Part shown: one piece after another, positions 8,385 to 17,073 of the stretch
Layout: each line of letters starts with the position of its first letter
Position numbering within the stretch: position 1 is the first letter of the stretch
NCBI RefSeq assembly: GCF_016725325.1
Contig: NZ_CP068083.1
Coordinates: 4,898,001 to 4,962,000, forward strand
Reading direction: 5' to 3'
Length of the DNA stretch: 64,000 nt
Source: Sphingobacterium spiritivorum
GTDB lineage: Bacteria > Bacteroidota > Bacteroidia > Sphingobacteriales > Sphingobacteriaceae
Program-made: the position numbers and the translations under genes
Notes under the pieces: generated by a model
Told to the model about the DNA's origin: nothing
The model's database searches: none
Seen by the model: the letters and a program-made list of their open reading frames with translations, nothing else

Positions 8385-9704
8385 ATGGAAACAAAACTTC
8401 GTAATAGCATACTGCCTTTTGCAATTGTAACCTTTATATATTTTATAGTCGGTTTTCTGACTACGGTAAATGAGCAATTACAAGCTCCCTTGAAATTTAC
8501 CTTTCTGGCGGAAGCAGGTAGTCTGAAAAACACCTTCACAACTTTAATTTCATTCTTCTTCTTTTTAGGATATCTGCTCAACGGTACCCTGGCCAGTAAA
8601 TGGGTAAATGCCACAGGTTACAAAAACACATTACTGCGCGGACTGGTATTTATGATTTCAGGGCTGCTGATGTATTTATGCTCTTCCTGGTTCGGTTATC
8701 AGTATCCTCATCTTGCCTTGCATTTTGCTGACGCAGCATTGCCTTATGGTTTTATAATATTTATTATAGGCTCCTATCTGATGGGAACTTCTGCCGCAGT
8801 TATTCAGGTCGTTGTGAATCCTTATGTCGCTTCTTATGAACTGCCGGGGACACAGGCTGTGCAACGATTGAATATTACAACAGCAATCAATTCGATCGGA
8901 ACGACCTCAGCTCCATTTTTTGTAACTGTAGTCATGTTTAGCGGAATATCAATCGCCAACATCGAGATAAAACAATTGCTGATGCCCATACTGGCTTTGA
9001 TAGGCTGTGTGATAGTTGTTACACTTGTCACCCGTAAACTGCACCTTCCGGATATTGAGAATACACGAGCAGCATCCGGTGAAAAACTGGAGAGAAGTAT
9101 CTGGTCCTTCCGGCACTTTGCCTTAGGTGTCATGGCTATCTTTTTTTATGTGGGGACAGAAGTCGCCATTGGAGCAAATATCAATTTACATGCATTTGAA
9201 CTTATGGAATCCGGACAGCCGATGAGTTTTTTTGGTAAGACAGATATTATTATCGGAGGGGTTGATCTGGGAATACATGCGTTGCTCTCCACATTATACT
9301 GGGGCGGATTTCTGGTCGGAAGAGCAATTTCCAGTTTTTTTACCAATATATCAGCAAAAACACAATTAACAGTCACGACAATATTAGCTACCCTACTTGC
9401 CATTATTGCTATGATCACACAAAATCTGTGGTTTTTGGTTGCTATCGGACTGCTGCATTCTACTATGTGGAGCTGTATTTTTTCATTGTCCATAAAAGGA
9501 CTTAACAAATATACTTCCAAAGCTTCCGGTGTATTTATCTCAGCCGTATTTGGCGGAGCTGTCTTTACTCTTATTCAGGGAGGACTGGCTGATATGCTCG
9601 GGTCCTGGAGATGGACATGGTCTATCACGGTTATTTGCGAACTCCTTATGCTTTCGTATGCCTTATTCGGTTCACGAATCAGACCAAAAGATATAATAAA
9701 TTAA
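8385..9704 (+). CDS. MFS sugar permease (FucP-like)
   Basis: A 439-residue polytopic protein with about twelve hydrophobic segments, including FAIVTFIYFIVGFLTTVNEQ at the start (the FucP-type sugar:H+ symporter N-terminus) and YLLNGTLASKW after helix 2. The central loop ENTRAASGEKLERS separates the two six-helix bundles. It begins 31 bases after the dehydrogenase stop and is almost certainly co-transcribed. Inner-membrane uptake of the polyol or sugar processed by the neighbours is the likely role. Specificity cannot be read from sequence. Confidence 0.88.
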   Translation: METKLRNSILPFAIVTFIYFIVGFLTTVNEQLQAPLKFTFLAEAGSLKNTFTTLISFFFFLGYLLNGTLASKWVNATGYKNTLLRGLVFMISGLLMYLCSSWFGYQYPHLALHFADAALPYGFIIFIIGSYLMGTSAAVIQVVVNPYVASYELPGTQAVQRLNITTAINSIGTTSAPFFVTVVMFSGISIANIEIKQLLMPILALIGCVIVVTLVTRKLHLPDIENTRAASGEKLERSIWSFRHFALGVMAIFFYVGTEVAIGANINLHAFELMESGQPMSFFGKTDIIIGGVDLGIHALLSTLYWGGFLVGRAISSFFTNISAKTQLTVTTILATLLAIIAMITQNLWFLVAIGLLHSTMWSCIFSLSIKGLNKYTSKASGVFISAVFGGAVFTLIQGGLADMLGSWRWTWSITVICELLMLSYALFGSRIRPKDIIN

Positions 9705-9761
9705 TATTTATAAACCTCAGCTCACGCTAAAGCGCAATACATTCTTAATAATCCATTCAAA

Positions 9762-10493
9762 ATGGTCAGATATAAATTATTGATATTGTTTTCAATGATC
9801 GTTGGAAACATATACCTGTACGGACAGGAAATACATTCTGCTTTACAATTGCGAAACAGTCATCTCTGGCGGGGAATAGAGGTGGCTACAGGTCTGGTCT
9901 ATACCGGAGATATCCATGTAGATTATAAAAATTTTTATGGCGGATTCTGGGCAGGAGGTGACGCAGACGGATCTTACAAAGAATTTAATAATTATATCGG
10001 CTATAAAAGCAAGCATATCACAGTAGAGTTATGGGACATTTATAATTTCTCTCCGGCTGCCACTTACAACAACAAGGAGTTTTTTAATTATACGGCTGAT
10101 GAAACCGGAAGGTTTTGGGATTTTCGGTCCTATTATACGATAAGTGATCATCTTCCTTTGGTATTGAGTTGGAATACTGTAGTCTTTGGCCGTGACCGAA
10201 ACAGCAGCAATACTGCGAACAAGTATTCCAGTTTTGTATCCGGAGAATATCCTCTTTTCAAAAAAGATGATCTGGAATTGCGTGCCAGAGTAGGTTATAG
10301 CTTTGCATTGCATACTGCCGGAGAAAAAAACAATTTCTTCTCTAAAGAAGCTGGTTTTAATGAATTGAGCCTTATGCTTTCCAAACCTTTTAAGATCGGA
10401 AACTATCAGTTTCCTCTGGGTTTGTGGGGAATGTGGAATCCGGTAGATAACCGTGCCTTATTACAATTTTCAGTGCAGGTTTATTCTTTCTGA
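9762..10493 (+). CDS. Small outer-membrane beta-barrel-like protein
   Basis: A 243-residue protein with a signal peptide ending near YGQ (residue 22) and alternating aromatic-rich strands (HSALQLRNSHLWRGIEV, YGGFWAGGDADG) ending in FSVQVYSF, a C-terminal aromatic typical of Bam-assembled barrels. The RNSHLWRG start resembles TorF-type putative porins. Positioned 57 bases after the permease and before the kinase, it probably lets the polyol cross the outer membrane, or is a sensor of the barrel type. No SusCD pair is present in this cluster, so it may be the only outer-membrane component. Confidence 0.7.
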   Translation: MVRYKLLILFSMIVGNIYLYGQEIHSALQLRNSHLWRGIEVATGLVYTGDIHVDYKNFYGGFWAGGDADGSYKEFNNYIGYKSKHITVELWDIYNFSPAATYNNKEFFNYTADETGRFWDFRSYYTISDHLPLVLSWNTVVFGRDRNSSNTANKYSSFVSGEYPLFKKDDLELRARVGYSFALHTAGEKNNFFSKEAGFNELSLMLSKPFKIGNYQFPLGLWGMWNPVDNRALLQFSVQVYSF

Positions 10494-10570
10494 GAATATG
10501 CAGCACTTAATTAAGGTGACCATATCGTAAATTATGTAAATTAGGGAAACAATAAACAGACATCTTAAAT

Positions 10571-10590
10571 ACTGATGATGTATCATCGGT
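10571..10590. promoter_or_regulatory. 20-base imperfect palindrome upstream of the sugar kinase
   Basis: actgatgatgtatcatcggt is nearly self-complementary (one wobble plus the two-base centre) and lies in the 162-base gap before the kinase gene. It differs in sequence from the LacI operator. It may be an operator of another regulator or an mRNA hairpin. Confidence 0.35.
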
Positions 10591-10655
10591 ATAGCGGACG
10601 CAAAAGTATGGTCATACTTATTCACGGTATACGATACTAAATACTACAAATAACA

Positions 10656-11579
10656 ATGATGGATAATAAAATAAAAATAGCCTGCTTTGGAGAGGTTTTA
10701 TGGGATATTTTCCCTGGAGGTCAGCGAAGAATCGGAGGAGCACCTTTTAATGTGGCTTATCATCTCTATAAAATGGGGGTTGACGTAACGATGATCAGCA
10801 GTATCGGAGAAGATAATCTGGGTAAAGAAATTATACAGCAACTCAACGATTGGAATATGCATACAGATGGTATTCAGGTCAGCGATATCCATCCTACGAG
10901 TACAGTAATTGCTTCATTAGATGAAAATAATGAGGCGCATTATGAGATTGTACAGGGCGTTGCATGGGATTTTATCAGCAGCAGAGCCACAGACAAAGAA
11001 TTACTTGCTCAGACAGATGCATTCGTTTTTGGTACTCTTGCTGCCCGCGAACAACAATCCAGAAATACGTTATTCGAATTACTGGAAGCAAGTAAATATA
11101 ATGTATTTGACATCAATCTGAGACCTCCCTATTACGATGTAAGACTCATTAAAGAATTATTACATAAAACACAGTTAGCCAAATTCAACAAAGCAGAACT
11201 CCGTATGATGCTGGATTTTCTGGGCAAAACTTACGAAGATGAGAAAGATAGCATCAATTATCTTCAGGATATATTCGGTATGAATGAAATTATTGTCTCT
11301 AAAGGCAGTAAAGGGGCATTATATGCTTCTAAAGGTGATTTTTATTTGTACCCGACAGTAGCAGTGGAAGTCCAAGACACCGTAGGTAGCGGAGATTCAT
11401 TTTTAGCAGGTTTCTTATCCAAAAGACTGGAATATGGAGCTTCTCCCCATGAAATCATGCATCAGGCCGTATCATTAGGTGCATTTATTACCTCACATGA
11501 AGGAGCTTGTCCTAAATACGCTTTTGAAAAATATCAGCAATTCAGAGATAGTCATCAGGTAACAGCTATTCCGTTGTAG
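10656..11579 (+). CDS. PfkB-family carbohydrate kinase (probable fructokinase)
   Basis: A 307-residue ribokinase/PfkB-fold kinase. Signature 1 is RRIGGAPFNVAYHL at 24-37 and signature 2 is DTVGSGDSFLAGF starting at 241, with catalytic base Asp247. The FGEVLWDIFP start is typical of fructokinases. It would phosphorylate fructose at C6 in the cytoplasm, completing polyol to fructose to fructose-6-phosphate with the upstream dehydrogenase. It follows the barrel gene after a 162-base gap with its own palindrome, so it may have an additional promoter. Two consecutive ATG codons (10656, 10659) are possible starts. Confidence 0.88.
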   Translation: MMDNKIKIACFGEVLWDIFPGGQRRIGGAPFNVAYHLYKMGVDVTMISSIGEDNLGKEIIQQLNDWNMHTDGIQVSDIHPTSTVIASLDENNEAHYEIVQGVAWDFISSRATDKELLAQTDAFVFGTLAAREQQSRNTLFELLEASKYNVFDINLRPPYYDVRLIKELLHKTQLAKFNKAELRMMLDFLGKTYEDEKDSINYLQDIFGMNEIIVSKGSKGALYASKGDFYLYPTVAVEVQDTVGSGDSFLAGFLSKRLEYGASPHEIMHQAVSLGAFITSHEGACPKYAFEKYQQFRDSHQVTAIPL

Positions 11580-11594
11580 TCTCTTCTTAACTAT

Positions 11595-11614
11595 TAAGTA
11601 TCTAAGAATACTTA
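11595..11614 (+). terminator. Weak hairpin after the kinase gene
   Basis: taagtat and atactta form a 7-base stem with a six-base loop, 15 bases after the kinase stop, followed by gaaaaa and not a T run on the plus strand. It is a possible but weak transcript end. Confidence 0.3.
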
Positions 11615-11673
11615 GAAAAAGTCAAGAGTATTAAATCACTAAAATCTCAAAAAAAATTTAAATATATGTATTC

Positions 11674-11688
11674 AACTACGTAGTTTTG
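11674..11688 (+). promoter_or_regulatory. MarR operator overlapping a -7 box
   Basis: aactacgtagtt (11674-11685) is a perfect 12-base palindrome. It overlaps TAGTTTTG (11681-11688), an exact TAnnTTTG -7 match 48 bases before the marR start. A palindrome sitting on the promoter of a MarR gene is the usual autoregulatory arrangement. Confidence 0.6.
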
Positions 11689-11735
11689 TATATTAATAAA
11701 TTTTGCATTAATACACTGACATTAAAAAAGATACA

Positions 11736-12227
11736 ATGAACATAATAGATAGTCTGGGAATACTGGCTTTATCAACTCGTTTACAACGTCTGAGTGAACA
11801 ATTACGCAAAGAAGGAACATTATTATATAAAGAATTTGATATTGATTTTGAACCGAAATGGTTCCCGGTCATGTATACCTTATTTCACAAAGGTACCTTA
11901 AGTGTGGTAGAGATCGCCAGTGAAATCGGTTACACCCACCCTTCTACTATTAATCTGCTGAAAGAGCTGGAGGCTCAAAAACTGATTCGATCTAAAAAAG
12001 ACAAAATCGATGAACGCAAGCGTCTATTGCAACTCACAGCTAAAGGTTCTACATTAATTGCAGAAATGAAACCAGTATGGGACCTCATGACTACCGTGCT
12101 GACAGAAATAACCAATAATCAAAATAATTTGCTTCAGGCTATACAGGAAACCGAGCAACGAATAGCAGAGCAAAGTTTTATGCAACGCGCTATGGTGCTC
12201 AAGAACAAATCAAATACAACATTATGA
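11736..12227 (+). CDS. MarR-family transcriptional regulator
   Basis: A 163-residue winged-helix regulator. The recognition region VVEIASEIGYTHPSTINLLKE is at about 70-90 and the wing DKIDERKRLLQLT at about 92-104. The N-terminus ALSTRLQRLSEQLRKEG forms the usual dimer helix. The family generally represses its own promoter and releases it on binding small phenolic or other ligands. Its last codon overlaps the threonine aldolase start (ATGA), indicating translational coupling. Ligand unknown. The same DxxFxPKWFPV motif recurs in the MarR-GNAT protein near 47 kb, so the two belong to one MarR subfamily. Confidence 0.9.
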   Translation: MNIIDSLGILALSTRLQRLSEQLRKEGTLLYKEFDIDFEPKWFPVMYTLFHKGTLSVVEIASEIGYTHPSTINLLKELEAQKLIRSKKDKIDERKRLLQLTAKGSTLIAEMKPVWDLMTTVLTEITNNQNNLLQAIQETEQRIAEQSFMQRAMVLKNKSNTTL

Positions 12228-13240
12228 GAATAGATTTAAGAAGTGATACCGTTACTTTGCCTACCGCAGGTATGAGGGAAGCAATGGAAAATGCTGCACT
12301 CGGAGACGATGTGTACGGTGAAGATCCCAGTGTGAACCAACTGGAGAAAAAAGTTGCAGCAATGTTTGGAATGGAAGCCGCACTATTCTGTCCGACAGGT
12401 ACTATGACGAACCAACTTGCCATACGGGTACATACACAACCCGGAGATGAAGTCATCTGTGATAAGTTATCACACATCTATCTGTATGAGGGTGGAGGTA
12501 TAGCACTGAATGCCTTTGCTTCGGTCAGACCATTAGATGGTGACCGTGGCAGGATCACGGCAGAGATGGTTGAAGATGCAGTCAATAACCCAAACGATGT
12601 CCATCAGCCGATAACGAGTCTGGTATCCTTAGAAAACACCGTTAATAAAGGTGGAGGAAGTATTTACGATTTTGAGGAAATAAAAAGAATAAAAGAAGTC
12701 TGTGTCCGCAAGGGACTTATCTTACATCTGGACGGAGCCCGGTTGTTTAATGCATTGGTGGAAACAGATCAACAACCTGAAGATTACGGACAAGTGTTTG
12801 ACAGTATATCCATCTGTTTATCCAAAGGTCTTGGTTGCCCTGTAGGCTCATTGTTAATAGGTACCTCTACTGTGATTGCAAGAGCCAAACGTTTCCGAAA
12901 AGTAATGGGTGGCGGATGGAGACAGGCCGGAGGACTCGCTGCAGCAGGAAGTTATGCGTTAGATCATCACATTGCTCTGCTTAAAGAAGATCACCGCAGA
13001 GCGAAAGAAATTGGCCGTATCCTCTCTCAGAATTCATACGTTAAGAATGTATATCCTGTAGAAACAAATATTGTGCTGGCTGAATTATCTGAAGTAATGG
13101 AATCGGTGGATTTTGTTGCGAAACTAAAAGATCTCGATGTACACTGTGTATCGTTCGGTAAATATCTGGTCAGATTTGTCACACATCTGGATTTCACAGA
13201 CCAGCATCTGGAATTACTGGAAGAGAAATTGAAATTCTGA
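12224..13240 (+). CDS. ltaE: Low-specificity L-threonine aldolase
   Basis: A 338-residue PLP enzyme of fold type I. The N-terminal IDLRSDTVTLPT is the family hallmark; the PLP-binding Asp170 is in HLDGAR and the Schiff-base Lys201 in CLSKGLG. It cleaves L-threonine or L-allo-threonine to glycine and acetaldehyde in the cytoplasm. Its ATG overlaps the marR stop by four bases, so the two are co-expressed and probably co-translated. Why a MarR regulator should control it is not evident. Length and motifs are normal for the family. Confidence 0.93.
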   Translation: MRIDLRSDTVTLPTAGMREAMENAALGDDVYGEDPSVNQLEKKVAAMFGMEAALFCPTGTMTNQLAIRVHTQPGDEVICDKLSHIYLYEGGGIALNAFASVRPLDGDRGRITAEMVEDAVNNPNDVHQPITSLVSLENTVNKGGGSIYDFEEIKRIKEVCVRKGLILHLDGARLFNALVETDQQPEDYGQVFDSISICLSKGLGCPVGSLLIGTSTVIARAKRFRKVMGGGWRQAGGLAAAGSYALDHHIALLKEDHRRAKEIGRILSQNSYVKNVYPVETNIVLAELSEVMESVDFVAKLKDLDVHCVSFGKYLVRFVTHLDFTDQHLELLEEKLKF

Positions 13241-13250
13241 TAAACGGGAC

Positions 13251-13280
13251 AGACCGGACCTACAATCACCTGTCCGGTCT
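13251..13280. terminator. Hairpin between convergent genes
   Basis: agaccggac (13251-13259) and gtccggtct (13272-13280) form a perfect 9-base GC-rich stem with a 12-base loop, just after the aldolase stop and before the end of the convergent lipoprotein gene. No long T run follows on either strand, so a rho-independent role is likely but not certain. Confidence 0.5.
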
Positions 13281-13296
13281 TCCTGTTCCTCAACGC

Positions 13297-13728
13297 TTAA
13301 TGGTCGGGATAAAAGACAAAACGGGGATTTTCAAAACTGATAGATTCGGGGGCAAAATAGAAAACACCCAGATACAGCAATTCCATGCCCGTACCCTGAA
13401 TAAGAGAATCTCCTTTGTGAAGCAGAATAAAAGGTCTTATCTTCATTTCTTTCCAGCCGTACTGTTTATAACGATAATCTCCCATTAAGGTATCATTAAG
13501 GACTTTGCCTTTTACTTCACCGGAGTCAATTGCATTGCCAGGAAAAACTATACGGTATTTGCCATGGAATGTTTTTTCTCCGAGTCTTAAATTCATATAT
13601 GCTTTAACATTCTTATGCGTAGCAGTATAGTTCCTGTATTCTTCTTTTGGAATATCAGATTGACAGGCTACTGTCAGTAAGGCGAAAAGCATACCAAAAG
13701 ATAGAGTAAGGACGGTTGTTTTCTTCAT
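13297..13728 (-). CDS. Hypothetical lipoprotein
   Basis: A 143-residue protein starting MKKTTVLTLSFGML with an SPII lipobox LLTVAC near residue 22, so probably anchored in the envelope. The start at 13728 is chosen over an ATG 15 bases upstream because it gives a standard signal peptide. The mature part has beta-rich segments (AYMNLRLGEKTFHGKYRIVF; GDYRYKQYG) similar in feel to lipocalin-like or DUF-type stress lipoproteins, but I do not recognise a named family. Single gene, convergent with the aldolase. Confidence 0.75.
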   Translation of the reverse strand: MKKTTVLTLSFGMLFALLTVACQSDIPKEEYRNYTATHKNVKAYMNLRLGEKTFHGKYRIVFPGNAIDSGEVKGKVLNDTLMGDYRYKQYGWKEMKIRPFILLHKGDSLIQGTGMELLYLGVFYFAPESISFENPRFVFYPDH

Positions 13729-13934
13729 ATTATAGCGGTTCATATTATCGGCATGTCTGTCTTAATAGGTTAGCATTCGTTATGATCATTTTCAGAACGG
13801 ATATATGTTGTTACTAACAGGATGATAAAAAACGGGGAATTCCATAGAAATACATTCAAAAAAACCTGCCTGTATACTACAGCACTACTTACATAGAAAA
13901 ATTGAAGAATAAAGGGTGATCCATAAAACAACAT

Positions 13935-15290
13935 TTGGATTCGGATAATTTATCTGATAAATTTGTAGTCTCTCCCCCGCTTTCTGAGGATAAAATAAAA
14001 AAAATGAGAACAAAAATTGTATTGTATAACTCCCTCAAACTTATTGTTGCATCTCTGTTTGTTGGTCTTGCCAGCGCTCTTTTGGCTGATTCCTTAAAAC
14101 ATCTGACGGAAACTTACCAGCATAAAATATTTCAAAAAACGGGACAGATCTCTCCTTTCCTGTATATTATACTACCCTCAATCGGCATAACAATTATCTA
14201 TTTTCTGCGAAAATATGCGTTCAAAAAAAGGCAGAATAAGGGTATAAAAGAAATCTACACAACATTAGAGACACGCAAAGATCATCTTCCTCTGTTCAAG
14301 ATCCCTTCTCATTACTTTAATGGCTTCCTTACGGTTATATTCGGCGGTTCTACCGGAATCGAAGTATCTACAGTGGTGGCGACAGCCACAGTTGGAAATG
14401 CAATTCATAAAAAAAGTAAAGTAGCATTTGCCTATAAAAATGAACTGATCTGTGCAGGAGTAGCCGCTGGAGTAGCCACCTTATTCGGCAGTCCGGTTGC
14501 CGGCTGGCTGTTTGCAATGGAAGTAATCGCACGCAAAGTTAGCAGATCCATTTTAATCAGTTGCACAAGTTCAGTGTTGATCGCAAGTCTGTTTATCTAT
14601 CTGATTGACAATAAACGACTGCTCCCCTATACCGTAGAGACCTGGAATTGGGCAGCTCTGCCTTATATTATCGGAGTCGGAATCTTAGGCGCAATACTCG
14701 CACTCTATTTTACAAAGATTGTCATACATGCAAAGAAGCTGTTCGGAGGTATCCGTAACAATTTTTTAAGGGTAAATCTGGGTGCTGTCACAGTCGGCAT
14801 TCTGATTTTCTTTCTTCCTTATTTATATGGAGACAGCTACCATGGTCTTCATGAGATTATTAAAATGGGTACACAGCAATCATTCACAATTCCGTTCGGA
14901 ATCACAGTGCTGCTTTTAGTTATTCTAAAACCTCTTGCCGCCTCTCTCACATTAGGTGCAGGTGGGGACGGTGGAGTATTTGCGCCAAGCATAGTCGCAG
15001 GAGCTTTTTTAGGTGTCCTCGTTGCGCAATTGTGCAATACCTATCTGGGAACCGAACTTATTGTGTTGAATTTTGCACTTTTCGGAGCAGCAGCTACTTT
15101 ATCAGCGGCTATTCATGCTCCGCTGACAGCTCTGTTTTTAATCTGCAGCATTGTCCCCGGAGGCTATTTACTCTTCATTCCAATGGCGGTCACAAGCTTT
15201 ACAGCTAAGTACCTTGCCAAATGGTGCTATCCATTCAATGTATATACGTATAAGGAAACAAAATTAGCAGGAACAGCTCTTAATAAATAG
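13935..15290 (+). CDS. ClC-family voltage-gated chloride channel/transporter
   Basis: A polytopic ClC protein. The selectivity-filter motifs are visible: FGGSTGIEVSTV, with the Glu corresponding to the gating glutamate, and AGGDGGVFAPS, the GxFxP motif. Membrane helices fill residues 35-430. The upstream-most start is a TTG at 13935; the first in-frame ATG is 14004, which would remove 23 polar residues before helix A. The call of start is uncertain. Family members move chloride in or out, some as Cl-/H+ antiporters; the retained gating glutamate allows an antiporter but a full assignment needs the internal proton glutamate. It stands alone between two unrelated units. Confidence 0.85.
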   Translation: MDSDNLSDKFVVSPPLSEDKIKKMRTKIVLYNSLKLIVASLFVGLASALLADSLKHLTETYQHKIFQKTGQISPFLYIILPSIGITIIYFLRKYAFKKRQNKGIKEIYTTLETRKDHLPLFKIPSHYFNGFLTVIFGGSTGIEVSTVVATATVGNAIHKKSKVAFAYKNELICAGVAAGVATLFGSPVAGWLFAMEVIARKVSRSILISCTSSVLIASLFIYLIDNKRLLPYTVETWNWAALPYIIGVGILGAILALYFTKIVIHAKKLFGGIRNNFLRVNLGAVTVGILIFFLPYLYGDSYHGLHEIIKMGTQQSFTIPFGITVLLLVILKPLAASLTLGAGGDGGVFAPSIVAGAFLGVLVAQLCNTYLGTELIVLNFALFGAAATLSAAIHAPLTALFLICSIVPGGYLLFIPMAVTSFTAKYLAKWCYPFNVYTYKETKLAGTALNK

Positions 15291-15365
15291 AACAGTTGTC
15301 ATTACCCCTTTTCAGATAACTGTTTAATCTTCGTATATTAGCGTCGTAAAAGTGGTGTCAGAAGA

Positions 15366-15935
15366 ATGAAGGCTTACGAATCTATTCCAGATTCCGAATT
15401 ATTACTATATCTCGCAGAAAAAGACCATACTGCATTTACCGAATTATACACAAGGCACTGGAAGGTTGTTTATGCAATATGTCTAAACCGTATTAAAGAA
15501 CCTGCCATTGCAGAAGATTTGGTTCAGGATATTTTTTTATCCCTCTGGACGCATACACAACCCCAGAATATACGCAACCTTGAGGCCTATTTATTCCAGG
15601 CAACCAAATTTTCCATCATAAAGCATATCAACAAAAGTCAGAAGCATCTTTACACAAACGAATATGGATTATTCGATCAGTTAGAAGATTATAATCTGGA
15701 TGAAGTTTTACATTACAAGTGGGTAAAAGAATTAATTTTTCAGGAAGTAGAAAAATTACCATTAAAAACGCAGCTTATCTTCAGATACAGCAGACAGGAT
15801 CATCTGAACAGTAAAGAAATCGCTGACAAATTAGATATCTCCCCCCGTACTGTTGAAAATCAAATCAGCAAAGTGCTCAAAATATTACGAAAAGTTGTAA
15901 AAACAATTATTTTTTTTGCATTTTTTTCAATTTAA
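15366..15935 (+). CDS. ECF RNA polymerase sigma factor (FecI-like)
   Basis: A 189-residue sigma-70 family protein with region 2 (AFTELYTRHWKVVYAICLNR, then EDLVQDIFLSLW) and region 4 (LKTQLIFRYSRQDHLNSKEI, then ISPRTVENQISKVL). It is the Bacteroidota FecI-like type that pairs with a FecR anti-sigma factor and a SusC receptor with an STN domain. The next gene, 54 bases downstream, is FecR-like, followed by such a SusC. It should direct transcription of the downstream SusCD locus when substrate occupies the receptor. The C-terminal tail is short and hydrophobic (TIIFFAFFSI). Confidence 0.92.
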   Translation: MKAYESIPDSELLLYLAEKDHTAFTELYTRHWKVVYAICLNRIKEPAIAEDLVQDIFLSLWTHTQPQNIRNLEAYLFQATKFSIIKHINKSQKHLYTNEYGLFDQLEDYNLDEVLHYKWVKELIFQEVEKLPLKTQLIFRYSRQDHLNSKEIADKLDISPRTVENQISKVLKILRKVVKTIIFFAFFSI

Positions 15936-15989
15936 ATCGTGCGTAGTTGAAGAGTTCGTGTACTATATCACTGAACAACTTAAACATCT

Positions 15990-17057
15990 ATGCACATTCC
16001 TAAAGAAGTACAAGACGCTATACAAAAAGTTAATTCGGGAATTTCCACACCTGCAGATCGTACTATTATCACCGACTGGTATACTAGTTTTGACGATTCA
16101 AGTGCTGTAGTAGATGCTGCGACAGACGAAGAAGAAATAAAAAACCGGATTCTGAAAGAGATAACCAGACGTAAGGACAAGAAGCCATTACGCCGGATTG
16201 TGTATTTCAGAATAACCGCCGCAGCAAGTGCCCTTCTTGTTATGGGATACCTTGCATTTCGTCTCTACCCTGACCAGCCTGCAGATCTGAGTATTCAGGC
16301 CGGAGTACATCTCAATTACACCGATGGAGAACAGCAACAGATTAATTCAACGATGGAAGCCTTTTTAGACTCCAATGCTTTCGATAACCTGACTGCTTAT
16401 CAGAAAAACCGAAGTGAACAGCTGCTGACACTATCCACAGCAAAGGGACAACTCTATAAATTCGTACTGAATGACGGAACAAAAATATGGCTGAATGCTG
16501 GATCTAAACTAACTATTATGCCGGCATTCAATGAACAAACCCGAACGGTCAAACTGGTTGGAGAAGCCTATTTTGAAGTTGCCAAAAATGAAAAAGTTCC
16601 TTTTGAAGTAATTTCAGACAATCAGACAATACGTGTTCTGGGCACTAAATTTAACGTCAAAGCCTATCATGACGAAGCCAATGTAACTCATCTGTATGAA
16701 GGTAAGATTGCCTTAAATACTCCTGTACAATCTGAAATTGTTCTTCCCGGACAAGCGGTCATCAACGAGCTTGGCAGACTGGAATCCAAACAGGAAGATC
16801 AAAGCATTAGCAAAGAATGGACTTCATCTATCTTTTCTTTTTCCAATCAGAATATGACAGACATACTTACCAATCTCTCCCGGTTTTATAATGTACAGCT
16901 TGATTACCAAAGCCCTGTACCGGAAAAATTATATACCGGAAAAATACAGCGAAATTCTTCTCTGTCTGATGTACTGGATATGTTAAGTGCAGTATCAGGG
17001 GGCAGTTTCAAAATCAAAGACCGCACCGTTAGCATCGAATTTAAAAACTCAAAATAA
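15990..17057 (+). CDS. FecR-family anti-sigma factor
   Basis: A 355-residue single-pass inner-membrane regulator. The cytoplasmic N-terminus is about 1-70, the membrane segment is IVYFRITAAASALLVMGYLA (about 70-90), and the periplasmic FecR domain follows (GQLYKFVLNDGTKIWLNAGS; GEAYFEVAKNE; VLGTKFNVKAY). A DUF4974-like C-terminal subdomain (NMTDILTNLSRFYNVQLDYQ) ends the protein. It would sequester the upstream sigma factor and release it on contact with the STN domain of the downstream SusC. Gap to SusC is 16 bases. Confidence 0.92.
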   Translation: MHIPKEVQDAIQKVNSGISTPADRTIITDWYTSFDDSSAVVDAATDEEEIKNRILKEITRRKDKKPLRRIVYFRITAAASALLVMGYLAFRLYPDQPADLSIQAGVHLNYTDGEQQQINSTMEAFLDSNAFDNLTAYQKNRSEQLLTLSTAKGQLYKFVLNDGTKIWLNAGSKLTIMPAFNEQTRTVKLVGEAYFEVAKNEKVPFEVISDNQTIRVLGTKFNVKAYHDEANVTHLYEGKIALNTPVQSEIVLPGQAVINELGRLESKQEDQSISKEWTSSIFSFSNQNMTDILTNLSRFYNVQLDYQSPVPEKLYTGKIQRNSSLSDVLDMLSAVSGGSFKIKDRTVSIEFKNSK

Positions 17058-17073
17058 TCACTAAATCATTTAT

